Source: a candidate division LCP-89 bacterium B3_LCP (GTDB taxonomy: Bacteria; Electryoneota; B3-LCP). From it: a DNA stretch of 64,000 nucleotides. The notes beneath the pieces are model-generated. The model ran no database searches and had not been told where the DNA came from. It was given only the letters and a program-made list of their open reading frames with translations. The position numbers were made by a program, and so were the translations under genes. The stretch is taken from positions 1 to 64,000 of the forward strand of contig NJBN01000008.1 of NCBI GenBank assembly GCA_005223185.1, in the 5' to 3' direction. Of the stretch, positions 52,816 to 61,338 are shown piece after piece (the first letter of the stretch is position 1; each line of letters begins with the position of its first letter).

Positions 52816-54327
52816 TTGCGAGTATTGTTAATTCAACCGTCAAGTATTGTTACCAGACGTGGAGCAGATAATGCTATCCCTTATCTGCCCTTGGGGCTCG
52901 GATCAATAGCATCTGTATTAAGAAAAGCTGACCATGAGGTTCAAATACTCGATGCATTGACGGAAGGATGGGGAAAGAGAGGCAAAATTGATGATGATTT
53001 AATTGAAATCGGACTCAGTGAAGAAGAGGTTGCCGTTGAAGTCCGAGCTTTTAGCCCTCAGGTTGTGGGTATTTCCGTGCCCTTTACTTCCCAGGCACCA
53101 CGGCTGCGTTCTATTGCCCGCTGGGTAAAAGCCATTCATCCGGAAATATTCGTAGTTTGCGGAGGAAATCACGCCACGTCAGCTCCACATGACGTAGCTG
53201 AAATCCCTGATATAGATATGGTGTTTTTGGGGGAAGCTGAGAGAAGCTTTGCTAAGTTTTTGAGCAAGTTGGAAAAGGGTGAAATTGACGTAAATATCAA
53301 AGGGATTGCCTATCGTGATGTCCACGGTGGTGTCGTCGTTAAGCCGAAGATGAAATTCAGGGACGATTGCGATAGTTTACCTTTACCGGCTTATGACCTG
53401 ATGCCCTTGAAGAAGTATTTTAAGGCTATCGGCAAGCGCAGCATGCCTGTCTTTGTTTCGCGGGGATGCGAAAAAACCTGCAGTTACTGTACTACCTCAA
53501 AGATATTCGGCAAGAAGACCAGGTTTATACCATACGATGCGGTTGTTGACAACATAAAGCACTTATTACAATATTATGGTACCCGTGAATTCACTTTCGA
53601 AGATGACAGGCTTTTAAGTAATTCTGACTACGCACACAATCTCTTCGATAAACTAATTGAAGAGAACTTGAATATCCAATGGGTTGCCAGAAATGACGTG
53701 GATCCATCGCATTTGGATGATCAGCTTCTCCTGAAGATGAAAAGATCCGGAGGTAAACGGCTCCACTTCGCTCCACAGTCAGGCAGCCGCAGAGTTCTTA
53801 AGAAGATCTTGAAGAAACCGGTCGATCTCTTCATGCTGGAAAAAGCGATTGAACGTTCCCTCGCAGTCGGGTTCAAAGTAACCTGTCATTTCATTTTGGG
53901 TTCCCCCGGTGAAACTATTGAAGAGGTCTATAACAGTCTGAACTTCGCCTGGAAATTGCGTAGTCTAGGTGCGGATGAGTTCCATTTTTCTTTGGCTACA
54001 CCCTACCCAGGTACTGGAATCAGAGAACAGGCTGAAACGTTGGATGGGATTTATCAGTTTAATGAATTCAGAGCTACGCCCTACGAGGGCTCCATCTCTA
54101 CGGATGAGATAAACGCTGCTGAAATCGTGCGGATTCGGGATAATGCGGACCGTGAATTTAACAGCAGAGGTCTGGTGATGGGCTTACGTCAGCGGGTAAA
54201 TACAGCACCAAAACCTAATAAGCGGCTTGAAGAGCGGTTCTTCCATTCAGTAGCGCCTCAGCAGCCTAGCAAGGAAGTTCCATTAGATAAAAGAATCGCG
54301 CTTACCCTTGTAGAAGAGAGCGCCTGA
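52816..54327 (+). CDS. B12-binding radical SAM protein
   Basis: 503 residues from a TTG start close behind GGGGGGAA. N-terminal cobalamin-binding domain (VLLIQPSSIVTRRGADNAIP, LPLGLGSIASVLRKADHEV, VVGISVPFTSQAPRL, VVCGGNHATSAPHDV), then radical SAM with VSRGCEKTCSYCTTSKIFGKK (CxxxCxxC) near residue 218 and FTFEDDRLLSN. The C-terminal region has QSGSRRVLKKILKKPV and FILGSPGETIEEVYN. Substrate unknown; related to the protein at 29.3-30.7 kb but not a close copy. It stands alone, with a strong terminator after it. Confidence 0.9.
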   Translation: MRVLLIQPSSIVTRRGADNAIPYLPLGLGSIASVLRKADHEVQILDALTEGWGKRGKIDDDLIEIGLSEEEVAVEVRAFSPQVVGISVPFTSQAPRLRSIARWVKAIHPEIFVVCGGNHATSAPHDVAEIPDIDMVFLGEAERSFAKFLSKLEKGEIDVNIKGIAYRDVHGGVVVKPKMKFRDDCDSLPLPAYDLMPLKKYFKAIGKRSMPVFVSRGCEKTCSYCTTSKIFGKKTRFIPYDAVVDNIKHLLQYYGTREFTFEDDRLLSNSDYAHNLFDKLIEENLNIQWVARNDVDPSHLDDQLLLKMKRSGGKRLHFAPQSGSRRVLKKILKKPVDLFMLEKAIERSLAVGFKVTCHFILGSPGETIEEVYNSLNFAWKLRSLGADEFHFSLATPYPGTGIREQAETLDGIYQFNEFRATPYEGSISTDEINAAEIVRIRDNADREFNSRGLVMGLRQRVNTAPKPNKRLEERFFHSVAPQQPSKEVPLDKRIALTLVEESA

Positions 54328-54358
54328 AAGAAATCAACCGGAATCCTCATTAATGATT

Positions 54359-54400
54359 AAAAAGCGTCAGATTCTGGACTGTGCCAGAGTGACGCTTTTT
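54359..54400 (+). terminator. Hairpin terminator made from a family B repeat
   Basis: AAAAAGCGTCA(GA)TTCTGG pairs with CCAGAGTGACGCTTTTT, ending in five T, 31 bases after the radical SAM stop. Same bulged palindrome as 30737-30778 and 61177-61217. Confidence 0.85.
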
Positions 54401-54423
54401 GTTACAGTGCTATTCCTGTAGTT

Positions 54424-54456
54424 GGGGTCGCTTGTGCCTATAGTGCCCCTGACCCC
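54424..54456. repeat. Family A palindromic repeat
   Basis: Starts GGGGTCGCTTGTGCCTATAG and ends GACCCC; lies between the terminator and the tldD remnant. Confidence 0.65.
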
Positions 54457-54463
54457 GACATGA

Positions 54464-54808
54464 TTACCCACCTGCACCAATTCCCACCGTCACACCCTTA
54501 AAAAGCGCGGGGCTGGTTCCGTGCGACATCTCCGCAACCTGCATCGGTTGTCCTTTTCCACAGTTATGAACTCCCCAGAGAACCCATGAATCCGCATTGG
54601 CGATGGCTTCGCAGGATCGCCAAAACTCGTAAGTTATGCCTTGATAGGTGGGATTCTTCAGCATTCTGCCGATCTTTCCTCCCTTGATCTCCCAGGCGAT
54701 TTCACAGCCAAACTGGAAATTGAGCCGCTTCTGATCAATTGACCAGGAACTGCTCGAGATCCGCATGATGTCGTAGCCTTGCGAATAAGTTATCGGCCCG
54801 TTGAACTC
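54464..54808 (-). pseudogene. C-terminal remnant of a TldD/PmbA-like protein
   Basis: Reading from 54808 down, the frame gives EFNGPITYSQGYDIMRISSS, then FQFGCEIAWEIKGGKIGRML, WVLWGVHNCGKGQPMQ and ALFKGVTVGIGAGG, the C-terminal part of a TldD/PmbA-type metalloprotease subunit. There is no start codon upstream in frame and the first two thirds of the protein are missing. It is the downstream half of a gene whose N-terminal part lies at 56082-56402; the middle is replaced by the cassette at 54809-56069. Confidence 0.8.
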
Positions 54809-54836
54809 ACTGATTAGGAATTATCGATTGAACGGT

Positions 54837-55541
54837 TCACAAGCCACTGATGGGCAAATAGTCTAAACCAATTTCCATGTCGCTCTTGAAGCACCTCATT
54901 ACTTTTCTTGATAATCCTTCACCACAACGTGCTGCTACATAATTAACATATTTCGTGGTAGATGTCTCATCCTTTAAATCGAGTGATAAGAAGGATCCGA
55001 TAGACTTATCTTCGACATAGTGCTTATATTTATAAGCCTGTTCCAGGACTTTAAAACCCATTGTTTGAAAAAACTGTGCCGCATCTAATGACGTAGAGGC
55101 AATCATATAACTCGCTTGCAAGGTCTTCGCAAGTAGCAACCGATACCAATGAATTGCAGCAGCATATCCACAATGTCTGAACTCGGGAAGGACTGACAGA
55201 GCTGATACCTCACATAAAGACGTTTCGTCAGCGAAGAACTTAGACAAGCAAATACTAGATGATACTCGAAATCCCAAGTCACCAGGTTTCCAGATCAATC
55301 GCCCTGCGCCCACTAATTTATCTTTAAGAAATAGACCAGCGTAGTGTGAAATTGAATCCCATGAATCTTGTATAGTGCTGATGTCGTCATCAGTGCGAGT
55401 AGTCATTGTGCGTAACTCCGCTAATTCTTTTACAAAGACGTGATATTGTATTTGCAGGGCGGATGTTATTTCGTCAACTGTGCGCAACAGACGTACTTCG
55501 ACATCGTTATGAGTAACATTATTGATATTTGTTCCATTCAT
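54837..55541 (-). CDS. GNAT-fold N-acyltransferase-like protein
   Basis: 234 residues from ATG 55541, placed 11 bases after the stop of the membrane-protein gene; the longer frame to 55616 would overlap that gene. GNAT features: IQYHVFVKELAELRTM, VGAGRLIWKPGDLGFRVSSS, CEVSALSVLPEFRHCGYAAA with the RxxGxA CoA-binding turn, and FFQTMGFKVLEQ. The layout recalls the N-acyl amino acid synthase or acyl-homoserine-lactone synthase branch rather than plain acetyltransferases, but the match is only to the fold. Substrate unknown. Second gene of the cassette. Confidence 0.7.
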   Translation of the reverse strand: MNGTNINNVTHNDVEVRLLRTVDEITSALQIQYHVFVKELAELRTMTTRTDDDISTIQDSWDSISHYAGLFLKDKLVGAGRLIWKPGDLGFRVSSSICLSKFFADETSLCEVSALSVLPEFRHCGYAAAIHWYRLLLAKTLQASYMIASTSLDAAQFFQTMGFKVLEQAYKYKHYVEDKSIGSFLSLDLKDETSTTKYVNYVAARCGEGLSRKVMRCFKSDMEIGLDYLPISGL

Positions 55542-55552
55542 TCTGATGCACG

Positions 55553-56032
55553 TTATTTTCTTAATAGGAATAGATTGCCAATCAGGGGTACCAATACCAA
55601 CAGGCCGAACCACCAAGATAAATGAAATGCAAGAGCTACCCAGGCAATAGAAAAGGTATAAACACAGAAATAGATTAAAACAGTCACAGTCAATCCCAAG
55701 AAATTACTACTAATTCCTAATTGTACAATTGACTCACCTTTTCCTATTATCTCTTCTGTTAATACAATGCGTTCTGTAGCGAGGCTTACTAGATTCGTAA
55801 ACACTATTGCGATTATTAAACCTATCAGCGGATAGATATAATATAGAATATTATCTAATTCCCTCCCTCTACTGATATCCTCCAATAAAAGCCGTGGCAT
55901 GTAGGACACCAATAGACCAGATATCGCTAGATAGGTGGCAAAGTACTGCCAGCGTCTCGAAACAAGTGCTAGTTGATAGTCGTATAGTTTTTCGAGGCGT
56001 GTAGGATTGATTTCATGACGAGTGGAGGCCAT
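55553..56032 (-). CDS. Four-helix membrane protein, unknown
   Basis: 159 residues, ATG with GAGGAA upstream. A charged N-terminus (MASTRHEINPTRLEKLYDYQ) precedes four hydrophobic helices near 29-48 (YFATYLAISGLLVSYM), 63-86 (ILYYIYPLIGLIIAIVFTNL), 106-128 (FLGLTVTVLIYFCVYTF) and 132-155. I recognise no family. Small multi-helix proteins of this shape act as effectors or as anchors for a partner enzyme. It is co-transcribed with the acyltransferase-like gene inside the TIR-bounded cassette. Confidence 0.7.
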   Translation of the reverse strand: MASTRHEINPTRLEKLYDYQLALVSRRWQYFATYLAISGLLVSYMPRLLLEDISRGRELDNILYYIYPLIGLIIAIVFTNLVSLATERIVLTEEIIGKGESIVQLGISSNFLGLTVTVLIYFCVYTFSIAWVALAFHLSWWFGLLVLVPLIGNLFLLRK

Positions 56033-56081
56033 GTTCTATTCCTCTCTCTATATAACGATTCCTAACAGTAAATCGTATGTT

Positions 56082-56402
56082 TTACAGCAGGTACAACGGC
56101 AGCAGCTCAAGATTGTCGTTCTGCTGAGCAGCTATCTTTTTGGCGTTAGCAACTACTCGTTTTAGTGATTCCCGGTCGAACTTGTCAGTGGTAGCACGCC
56201 CGACCTTTGATCCTAAATGCACTTTAACCGTTAATTCCACCGTACTTCGCGATACGTTCTGGGATATGGCGTTGTCGCTGAAGCGGGTGAGGTCCTCATT
56301 TTCACCAGCAAGAAGAACTTCGGTTTCGTCCGCATCGGAAAGTGATAAAGTCTTAGCAACTAAGGACTGTGCCTCTTCATGATCCATGATATGATCTCTC
56401 AT
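56082..56402 (-). pseudogene. N-terminal remnant of the TldD/PmbA-like protein
   Basis: 106 codons: MDHEEAQSLVAKTLSLSDAD, ETEVLLAGENEDLTRFSDNA, VELTVKVHLGSKVGRATTDK and VVANAKKIAAQQNDN match the first domain of PmbA/TldD proteins. It stops after LELLPLYLL, just outside the cassette end. A shift of one base near 56094 would let reading continue as VPAVKHTIY up to the cassette, so a frameshift may have come first or later. The start (56402 or 56387) is 5 bases after menA, so the gene was once in a menA-tldD operon. Confidence 0.75.
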
Positions 56403-56407
56403 CGCTA

Positions 56408-57361
56408 CTAAAATATTGCAGCCAATATATAACCGACCGTCATCAGTAAACCGGTTGTCAGATGTATGGCGATAGTTGCTGCGTTTGCTGGTACCAATTC
56501 TGGTGTTTCGGAATGATGTTTTCTGGTTATCTTGACCGCCTTGATTGCTTTAGGTACAGTCAACAGAGCTAGCAAGGTGTACGGGGTGAGTACTCCAAAA
56601 GCAACACCCGCTATAATGGAGAGGTACGTGAGCGCTATTATGGCAACATATCCGCTGGCGGCACGCTTACGACCCATGCGCACTACCATGTGACGCTTGC
56701 CGCTGTCACGATCAGCGACGTAGTCGGGAAACTCGTTGATGTAGAGAACGCCTGCTATTAACAGCGTTACCGGGATGGATGCAACGATGACTTCCGTGCT
56801 GAAGGTTTGTGCTTGAACGTAATAAGCGCCCAGCATCATCAATGTGCCGAAGCATAGACCTACCAGGAATTCTCCTATGCCGCGTGCGGCTAAATTGAAG
56901 GGCGGCAGTGTATAGAAAATTCCGCAGAAGGTGCCGGCTAATCCCAGATAGAAGATAGGCATACCCTTCAACGCAACCAGAAGTAATCCCAGAGCAGTAC
57001 TTATGATGAAGAGTATAATCGAACCGGTCAGCACTTCTTTAGGTGATAGAGTTCCATTCTGTATCAGGCGGCTGCCGCCGGTAAAGGGACGCACGAATTC
57101 TTCATTGCGCGCATCACATCCGCTCAGGTGATCGCCGTAATCGTTGACTACGTTAGTCCCCGCATGAATAAGCACAGAAGCCAGCAGGGTTATGAAGAAG
57201 TAACCTATCTGGATGGGATAACCGTGCTGCCAGGCCATCACAGATGCCAATAGTACCGGTACCAGTACTGCAGTGAAGAATGGGGCTCTGATTTCCTCAA
57301 GCCATATCTGGATTTTTCTTCCTGGCATCGCCGCCGCGAATTCTGATTTTGCTGCTATCAT
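56408..57361 (-). CDS. menA: 1,4-dihydroxy-2-naphthoate polyprenyltransferase (MenA, UbiA family)
   Basis: 317 residues, eight to nine membrane helices. The first Asp-rich motif NVVNDYGDHLSGCDARN and the second YINEFPDYVADRDSGKRHMV bind the prenyl diphosphate through magnesium. RPFTGGSRLIQNGTLSP and the overall order fit MenA more than UbiA or chlorophyll synthases. It attaches the isoprenoid tail to DHNA, giving demethylmenaquinone in the inner membrane, the likely electron acceptor of FixABCX. No other men genes are nearby. Confidence 0.9.
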   Translation of the reverse strand: MIAAKSEFAAAMPGRKIQIWLEEIRAPFFTAVLVPVLLASVMAWQHGYPIQIGYFFITLLASVLIHAGTNVVNDYGDHLSGCDARNEEFVRPFTGGSRLIQNGTLSPKEVLTGSIILFIISTALGLLLVALKGMPIFYLGLAGTFCGIFYTLPPFNLAARGIGEFLVGLCFGTLMMLGAYYVQAQTFSTEVIVASIPVTLLIAGVLYINEFPDYVADRDSGKRHMVVRMGRKRAASGYVAIIALTYLSIIAGVAFGVLTPYTLLALLTVPKAIKAVKITRKHHSETPELVPANAATIAIHLTTGLLMTVGYILAAIF

Positions 57362-57473
57362 TTTTATTTAGTTCCTCGCGTTTATTGATTATATTACTTT
57401 TTGTGTTCGAAAACCGCTTGACTTTTAAAATTAAAGGAGTTATTTTAAGAGTAGAAACAGCATGGAGATAATC

Positions 57474-57686
57474 ATGAACAATAGCGGTCCGATAACTGCG
57501 GATATGACCATAGCAGAAGTGCTACAGCGTTATCCGGAAGCTGAGAAGACGCTGGATAAATACAAACTACACTGTGTCGGCTGTGAAGTGGCTTCGCTGG
57601 AAACGGTTGCGGTTGGAGCAGCCACCCATGGTGTTGAAGACTTGCAAGAGTTGCTAAAAGATTTGAACGCTGCGATAAATTCGTAG
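57474..57686 (+). CDS. DUF1858 domain protein
   Basis: 70 residues from ATG 57474, which has GGAGA (57464-57468) as ribosome-binding site. ITADMTIAEVLQRYPEAEKTLDKYKLHCVGCEVASLETVAVGA is a complete DUF1858 domain with a CxxC pair, a family of small redox-disulfide proteins often near hybrid-cluster or Fe-S proteins. Divergent from menA, monocistronic with its own terminator. Exact role unknown. Confidence 0.88.
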   Translation: MNNSGPITADMTIAEVLQRYPEAEKTLDKYKLHCVGCEVASLETVAVGAATHGVEDLQELLKDLNAAINS

Positions 57687-57715
57687 ATTTCTAAGAGCAG
57701 AATTAATCTTACTTT

Positions 57716-57744
57716 AGGGATCGTTACAATAGCGATCCCTTTTA
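57716..57744 (+). terminator. Terminator of the DUF1858 gene
   Basis: AGGGATCG (57716-57723) pairs with CGATCCCT (57733-57740), followed by TTTT. The A-T pairs outside let it serve the convergent ansA gene too. Confidence 0.8.
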
Positions 57745-57759
57745 TTTGTGTTTTTCAAA

Positions 57760-59265
57760 TTAATAATCCGCCTCTGCAAACAGAGCCAAATACAGACCAT
57801 CAAACCATATTTTTACTCCGTCCTGTGGAACCACAGAGAGGATAATTTTCCCCTGGCTGATGACGGTTTTGGTTTTTCTGCTGGCAATTTCCTGAATAAA
57901 ATTCAAAGCTTCCCCATCCCATTCAGCCTGAAGCTCTGCCACGCAACGTTCGTTATCTCTTGGTGTTTTAGCAGTAGCGGCGGGTTTGTTCATAAAAATC
58001 CGCACAGTGATAGTATCGCCAATAGAGGCGCCCGCTATGCGAACTCCACATAAACGCACCACGGCGCGGCTGATCTTGCGCCAGTCCAGTCGGTAATCCG
58101 GTATCTTAGTGGCTCTGAATATATCTACCGGTTGCCCTTCGCTGCCACCCTTACCATAGCTCAAATTGAATAGATTTTGACTCTGTTCGCCCCTCTGACT
58201 GATCTGCAGTTGTTCGCTGCGTCCCCCTTCCAATTGAGTGCCTAAAGTCCAGTATAATTTAGCCATGGCGGCTTCTTCAGTCATGTCCAGACCACTTAAT
58301 ACACCGCTTTCAAGAAGCCCGCTGCTTGCCGCATACCGCCCCATTTCCACCATGCCTTTTCTGCACTGAGTAACACTTAAGATCAGACATTCGCTTTCAC
58401 CGTGAATGGCGGAATCTATAGCCTGCAGAAATTCAGGATCACCGGGTGCATTCCCTGCTCCAAAAGTACGGAGAACAACGCCCTTGACGTTGGGCAGATT
58501 GAGCATGGTTTCTAACTGAGAAGCTTTGAAACCGGGAAACAGACCGATGTTCAGCACCTCCGCTTTCTGCATAACCTCCCAGGCTAATTCTTCACTGATG
58601 AAGAAATTCTGCCCATCTTCAGGCATTGGCCTGATCAATTTTTCATTTATCTTTATCTGTTTGCCTATTGAACCAAGCGGTGGGAAATTAGGCGAGTCGA
58701 AACCGATATAGTCAATCGTGCTCACTTTAGTGGCTCTACAGCCACGCAGAATCCTATCGGAAAAACACAATATAACTTCAGGTATAGGCGGAATTCCGAA
58801 AGCTTTATATCCTGCTAAATAGATTGCGGAGACTAAATTCTGCACCGCATCCGTGCGGATCGCCGAAATGGGCAATTGCGATCCGGTAATCACCACCGGT
58901 TTAGAAAGATTGTTGAGGATAAACGCCAGACCCGATGCAGTGAAAGCCATCGTGTCCGTGCCATGAAGAATGACGAAACCGTCGTATTTATCGTAATTCT
59001 TTGCGATTATTCGCGCCATTTCGACCCAGTGCAAAGGCGCAACGTTCGAAGAATCTAAAGGCGTGTCGAAAGCGGCTTCGTAATGGATTTCAATCTGCGA
59101 TTGTATCCGTTCCAGGCGGGGAGCATACTGCAGTAACTCGTCCAGCGGTGCGGGCGTGAGAGGACTGGCGGGGTTGTCCGCATCTTTGGGCGTCATACCG
59201 ATAGTTCCACCAGTGTAGATGATCAGTACGTTGGTTTTGGTTTGAATTGAACCGTTAGACGTCAT
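57760..59265 (-). CDS. ansA: Type I L-asparaginase with C-terminal extension
   Basis: 501 residues. Residues about 10-345 form a complete asparaginase: VLIIYTGGTIGM (first catalytic Thr), FVILHGTDTMAFTASGLAFIL (second Thr-Asp pair), VVITGSQLPISAIRTDAVQN, and VVLRTFGAGNAPGDPEFLQ. It hydrolyses asparagine to aspartate and ammonia, presumably in the cytoplasm as no signal peptide is visible. Usual type I enzymes are about 330-350 residues. The last 150 residues (VDIFRATKIPDYRLDWRKIS, SIGDTITVRIFMNK, KIILSVVPQDGVKIWFDGLY) are an extra, probably beta-rich domain I do not recognise. Located 112 bases after asnA on the same strand. Confidence 0.9.
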   Translation of the reverse strand: MTSNGSIQTKTNVLIIYTGGTIGMTPKDADNPASPLTPAPLDELLQYAPRLERIQSQIEIHYEAAFDTPLDSSNVAPLHWVEMARIIAKNYDKYDGFVILHGTDTMAFTASGLAFILNNLSKPVVITGSQLPISAIRTDAVQNLVSAIYLAGYKAFGIPPIPEVILCFSDRILRGCRATKVSTIDYIGFDSPNFPPLGSIGKQIKINEKLIRPMPEDGQNFFISEELAWEVMQKAEVLNIGLFPGFKASQLETMLNLPNVKGVVLRTFGAGNAPGDPEFLQAIDSAIHGESECLILSVTQCRKGMVEMGRYAASSGLLESGVLSGLDMTEEAAMAKLYWTLGTQLEGGRSEQLQISQRGEQSQNLFNLSYGKGGSEGQPVDIFRATKIPDYRLDWRKISRAVVRLCGVRIAGASIGDTITVRIFMNKPAATAKTPRDNERCVAELQAEWDGEALNFIQEIASRKTKTVISQGKIILSVVPQDGVKIWFDGLYLALFAEADY

Positions 59266-59377
59266 CGGCTTTTAAAAGGCATTCCCGAGGTATAGCAGGA
59301 TGTAACCTCATGCGTACCAACCCCGGGAATACTGTTTGTTATTATGGTCGTTATATAGATTCGATGCTTCAGTAATC

Positions 59378-60508
59378 CTATTCAAGCACGAAAATCTTCT
59401 TCTGTGCGCACAGATCTTTCAATATCTGCGGCCATACAGTTACACTGCATTCACCTAAATGAGCTTTTCTGAGCAGATACATATAGGTACGGGACTGCCC
59501 GATACCACCACCGATACTCTGAGGAATCTCATCGTTCATAATAGCCTTGTGGTAGGGCATATCCAGGAAATCCAGCTGATTGGTCATCTCAAGCTGTATT
59601 TTAAGTGTCTCTTTGGTGACGCGGACACCCATCGACGTCAACTCATGGCGGCGCTTCGTTATCGGATTCCATACTAAGATGTCGCCGTTCAAGCCGTGCA
59701 TGGGTCTGCCGTCTTTTGAAACGGTCTCGGTAACCCAGTCATCGTAATCCGCAGCTCGCATTTCGTGTGGGTAACCGTCTGCCAGCGTCCAGCCGATACC
59801 ATAGATGAAAACGGCGGGATATTTCTTCAGTACTTCCGTCTCACGCTGTTTACGAGGCAGATCGGGGAACATTTCCAGGATCTCTTCAGCGTGCAGGAAA
59901 GTCAACTCTTCCGGAAAATCGGGGTATTGGGAGGAATTAAGCTTGGGGAACAGCTCATTGGCGTGCATGCCGGCTCCATAGATAACTTTCCAGATTTTCT
60001 TAATTGTGTCCGTCAAGTAATTCATGTTACGCTGATCGGGCGTGATAACCTTCTCCCAGTCCCACTGATCCACGTAAGCGCTGTGGTCATGGTCTAAGAA
60101 GTAATCCTTGCGCACAGCGCGCATGTCGGTGTAGAGTCCTTCGCCGACCTGCATCTCGAACTGCTGCAAGGCAACGCGCTTCCACTTGGTAGCCGCTTGC
60201 ACTACCTGTGCATCCACCGGATTTTTATCGTAATCATTGGATATGTGGAAATCGATGGGAGTGCGGGAACCATCACGGTCTAAATAATCATTCACGCCGC
60301 TGTTCACGTCAACGATCAGTGGGCTTTCGACGCGTATCAGGTTGAGTTCTCGACAAAGACCCTCTTCGATGTAGTTTTTAACTGCGGTGATAGCCTGCTG
60401 CGTTTCCTTCTTAGTCAGCAGGGATTCGTAGTCATTCGGTAAAACTTTTTCCAGGTCCTCATAATTACCAATTCCTGGTCCAGCCAGGTCTGCCTTCTTG
60501 TCTGACAT
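59378..60508 (-). CDS. asnA: Aspartate-ammonia ligase (asparagine synthetase A)
   Basis: 376 residues with GAGGAG before the ATG. AsnA signatures in order: KKETQQAITAVKNYIEEGL, NLIRVESPLIVDVNSGVND, KWKRVALQQFEMQVGEGLYTDM, HSAYVDQWDWEKV, AADYDDWVTETVSKDGRPMH, GLNGDILVWNP and SIGGGIGQSRTYMYLL. It makes asparagine from aspartate, ammonia and ATP and is related to class II aminoacyl-tRNA synthetases. About 40 residues longer than the E. coli enzyme, mostly at the N-terminus. Directly upstream of the asparaginase gene. Confidence 0.96.
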   Translation of the reverse strand: MSDKKADLAGPGIGNYEDLEKVLPNDYESLLTKKETQQAITAVKNYIEEGLCRELNLIRVESPLIVDVNSGVNDYLDRDGSRTPIDFHISNDYDKNPVDAQVVQAATKWKRVALQQFEMQVGEGLYTDMRAVRKDYFLDHDHSAYVDQWDWEKVITPDQRNMNYLTDTIKKIWKVIYGAGMHANELFPKLNSSQYPDFPEELTFLHAEEILEMFPDLPRKQRETEVLKKYPAVFIYGIGWTLADGYPHEMRAADYDDWVTETVSKDGRPMHGLNGDILVWNPITKRRHELTSMGVRVTKETLKIQLEMTNQLDFLDMPYHKAIMNDEIPQSIGGGIGQSRTYMYLLRKAHLGECSVTVWPQILKDLCAQKKIFVLE

Positions 60509-61176
60509 GTGATAACTCCTCTAACTGCTTAAATTATTTAGTCTTATTATTTATAATTATTACGATCGTTGATGTAAATTATTGCTATAATGATTCCGCC
60601 CGACGCGCGATTTACTTCAATTTGCTAAGATATAAAAAAAATCTTCCGAAAGCAAGTAAAATCTGTAGATGGTGTGAAGGGAAGATTAACCTACCCTCAC
60701 TGTTGCGTCGGGTCTTAGTCATCGAAGGTGTGTACGGCTTGACGCAATGGTCAATGCAGGGAAAGTGACAGATTTGGCGGACAAATTGTGGCGGTCAATT
60801 TTGTCTGACATATTTGTCATGCAATTTGTGCTGGAATTGGGTGGGTGATTTTTGGGGTGGCGACATTATTGACGCAACGGGGTGATGGCAGTAAATGGGC
60901 GTGGTGCATTGTCGGGATTAAATTTGGGGAAGATTTTAAGGATAAGGAACTGTGGGGAGTTTAGGGCTCTTGTATATAATATACAACATTTGGTGAGAAA
61001 AAGCAAGGGAAATTTGGGGAATATCAGGTAGTAGCCGGAACATCCTGACTTCGTCAACCCCTTCGGGGAAGCTGTCCCGGCCACCCATCCAGGTACTTCC
61101 CCAATGAGTCAGGCAAGAATGCCTAACATCCCCGGAGGGTGGCCCGACCTCATTAGGGTCGGGTTTCATATATACT

Positions 61177-61217
61177 AAAAAGCGTCAGATTCTGGACAAG
61201 ACCAGAATGACGCTTTT
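61177..61217. repeat. Family B palindromic repeat
   Basis: AAAAAGCGTCA(GA)TTCTGG pairs with CCAGAATGACGCTTTT. Same bulged structure as 30737-30778 and 54359-54400. Here it is far from the end of any plus-strand gene. Confidence 0.75.
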
Positions 61218-61276
61218 GGTTTAATCACTGGATTCCAGATCAGCTTAGTTATCCGGAATGACAATACGGGATAAAG

Positions 61277-61338
61277 GCCACCCGGCCTGGAACATGCTTC
61301 GTTTCCGCTGAAGCGGAAACAGAAGCATGCCACCCGGC
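61277..61338. repeat. Hairpin flanked by direct repeats
   Basis: CATGCTTCGTTTCCGCT (61293-61309) pairs with AGCGGAAAC-A-GAAGCATG (61312-61329), one bulged A, loop GA. The 10-base GCCACCCGGC stands directly on both sides. Confidence 0.65.

Larger units (their letters stand above)
54809..56069. mobile_element. Two-gene cassette with imperfect terminal inverted repeats replacing the middle of tldD
   Basis: 1261 bases. The left end ACTGATTAGGAATTATCG (54809-54826) is matched in inverted orientation by the right end CGATTCCTAACAGT (56056-56069): the first bases read ACTG(A)TTAGGAAT on one side and ACTG-TTAGGAAT on the other. It carries two minus-strand genes (4-TM protein and acyltransferase-like protein) and no transposase. 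No clear target duplication is seen (AACTC left, AAATC right). The cassette looks more AT-rich than the surroundings. Origin by a non-autonomous element is inference. Confidence 0.55.

Noticed and set aside
43203-54456. CRISPR-like array from the recurring GGGGTC...GACCCC units
   Set aside because: Units are kilobases apart, imperfect and not separated by uniform spacers; no cas genes.
54809-56069. Integron cassette with attC sites
   Set aside because: TTAGGA/TCCTAA ends recall core sites, but the purine/pyrimidine pattern does not fit GTTRRRY, the ends are inverted to each other, and there is no integrase.
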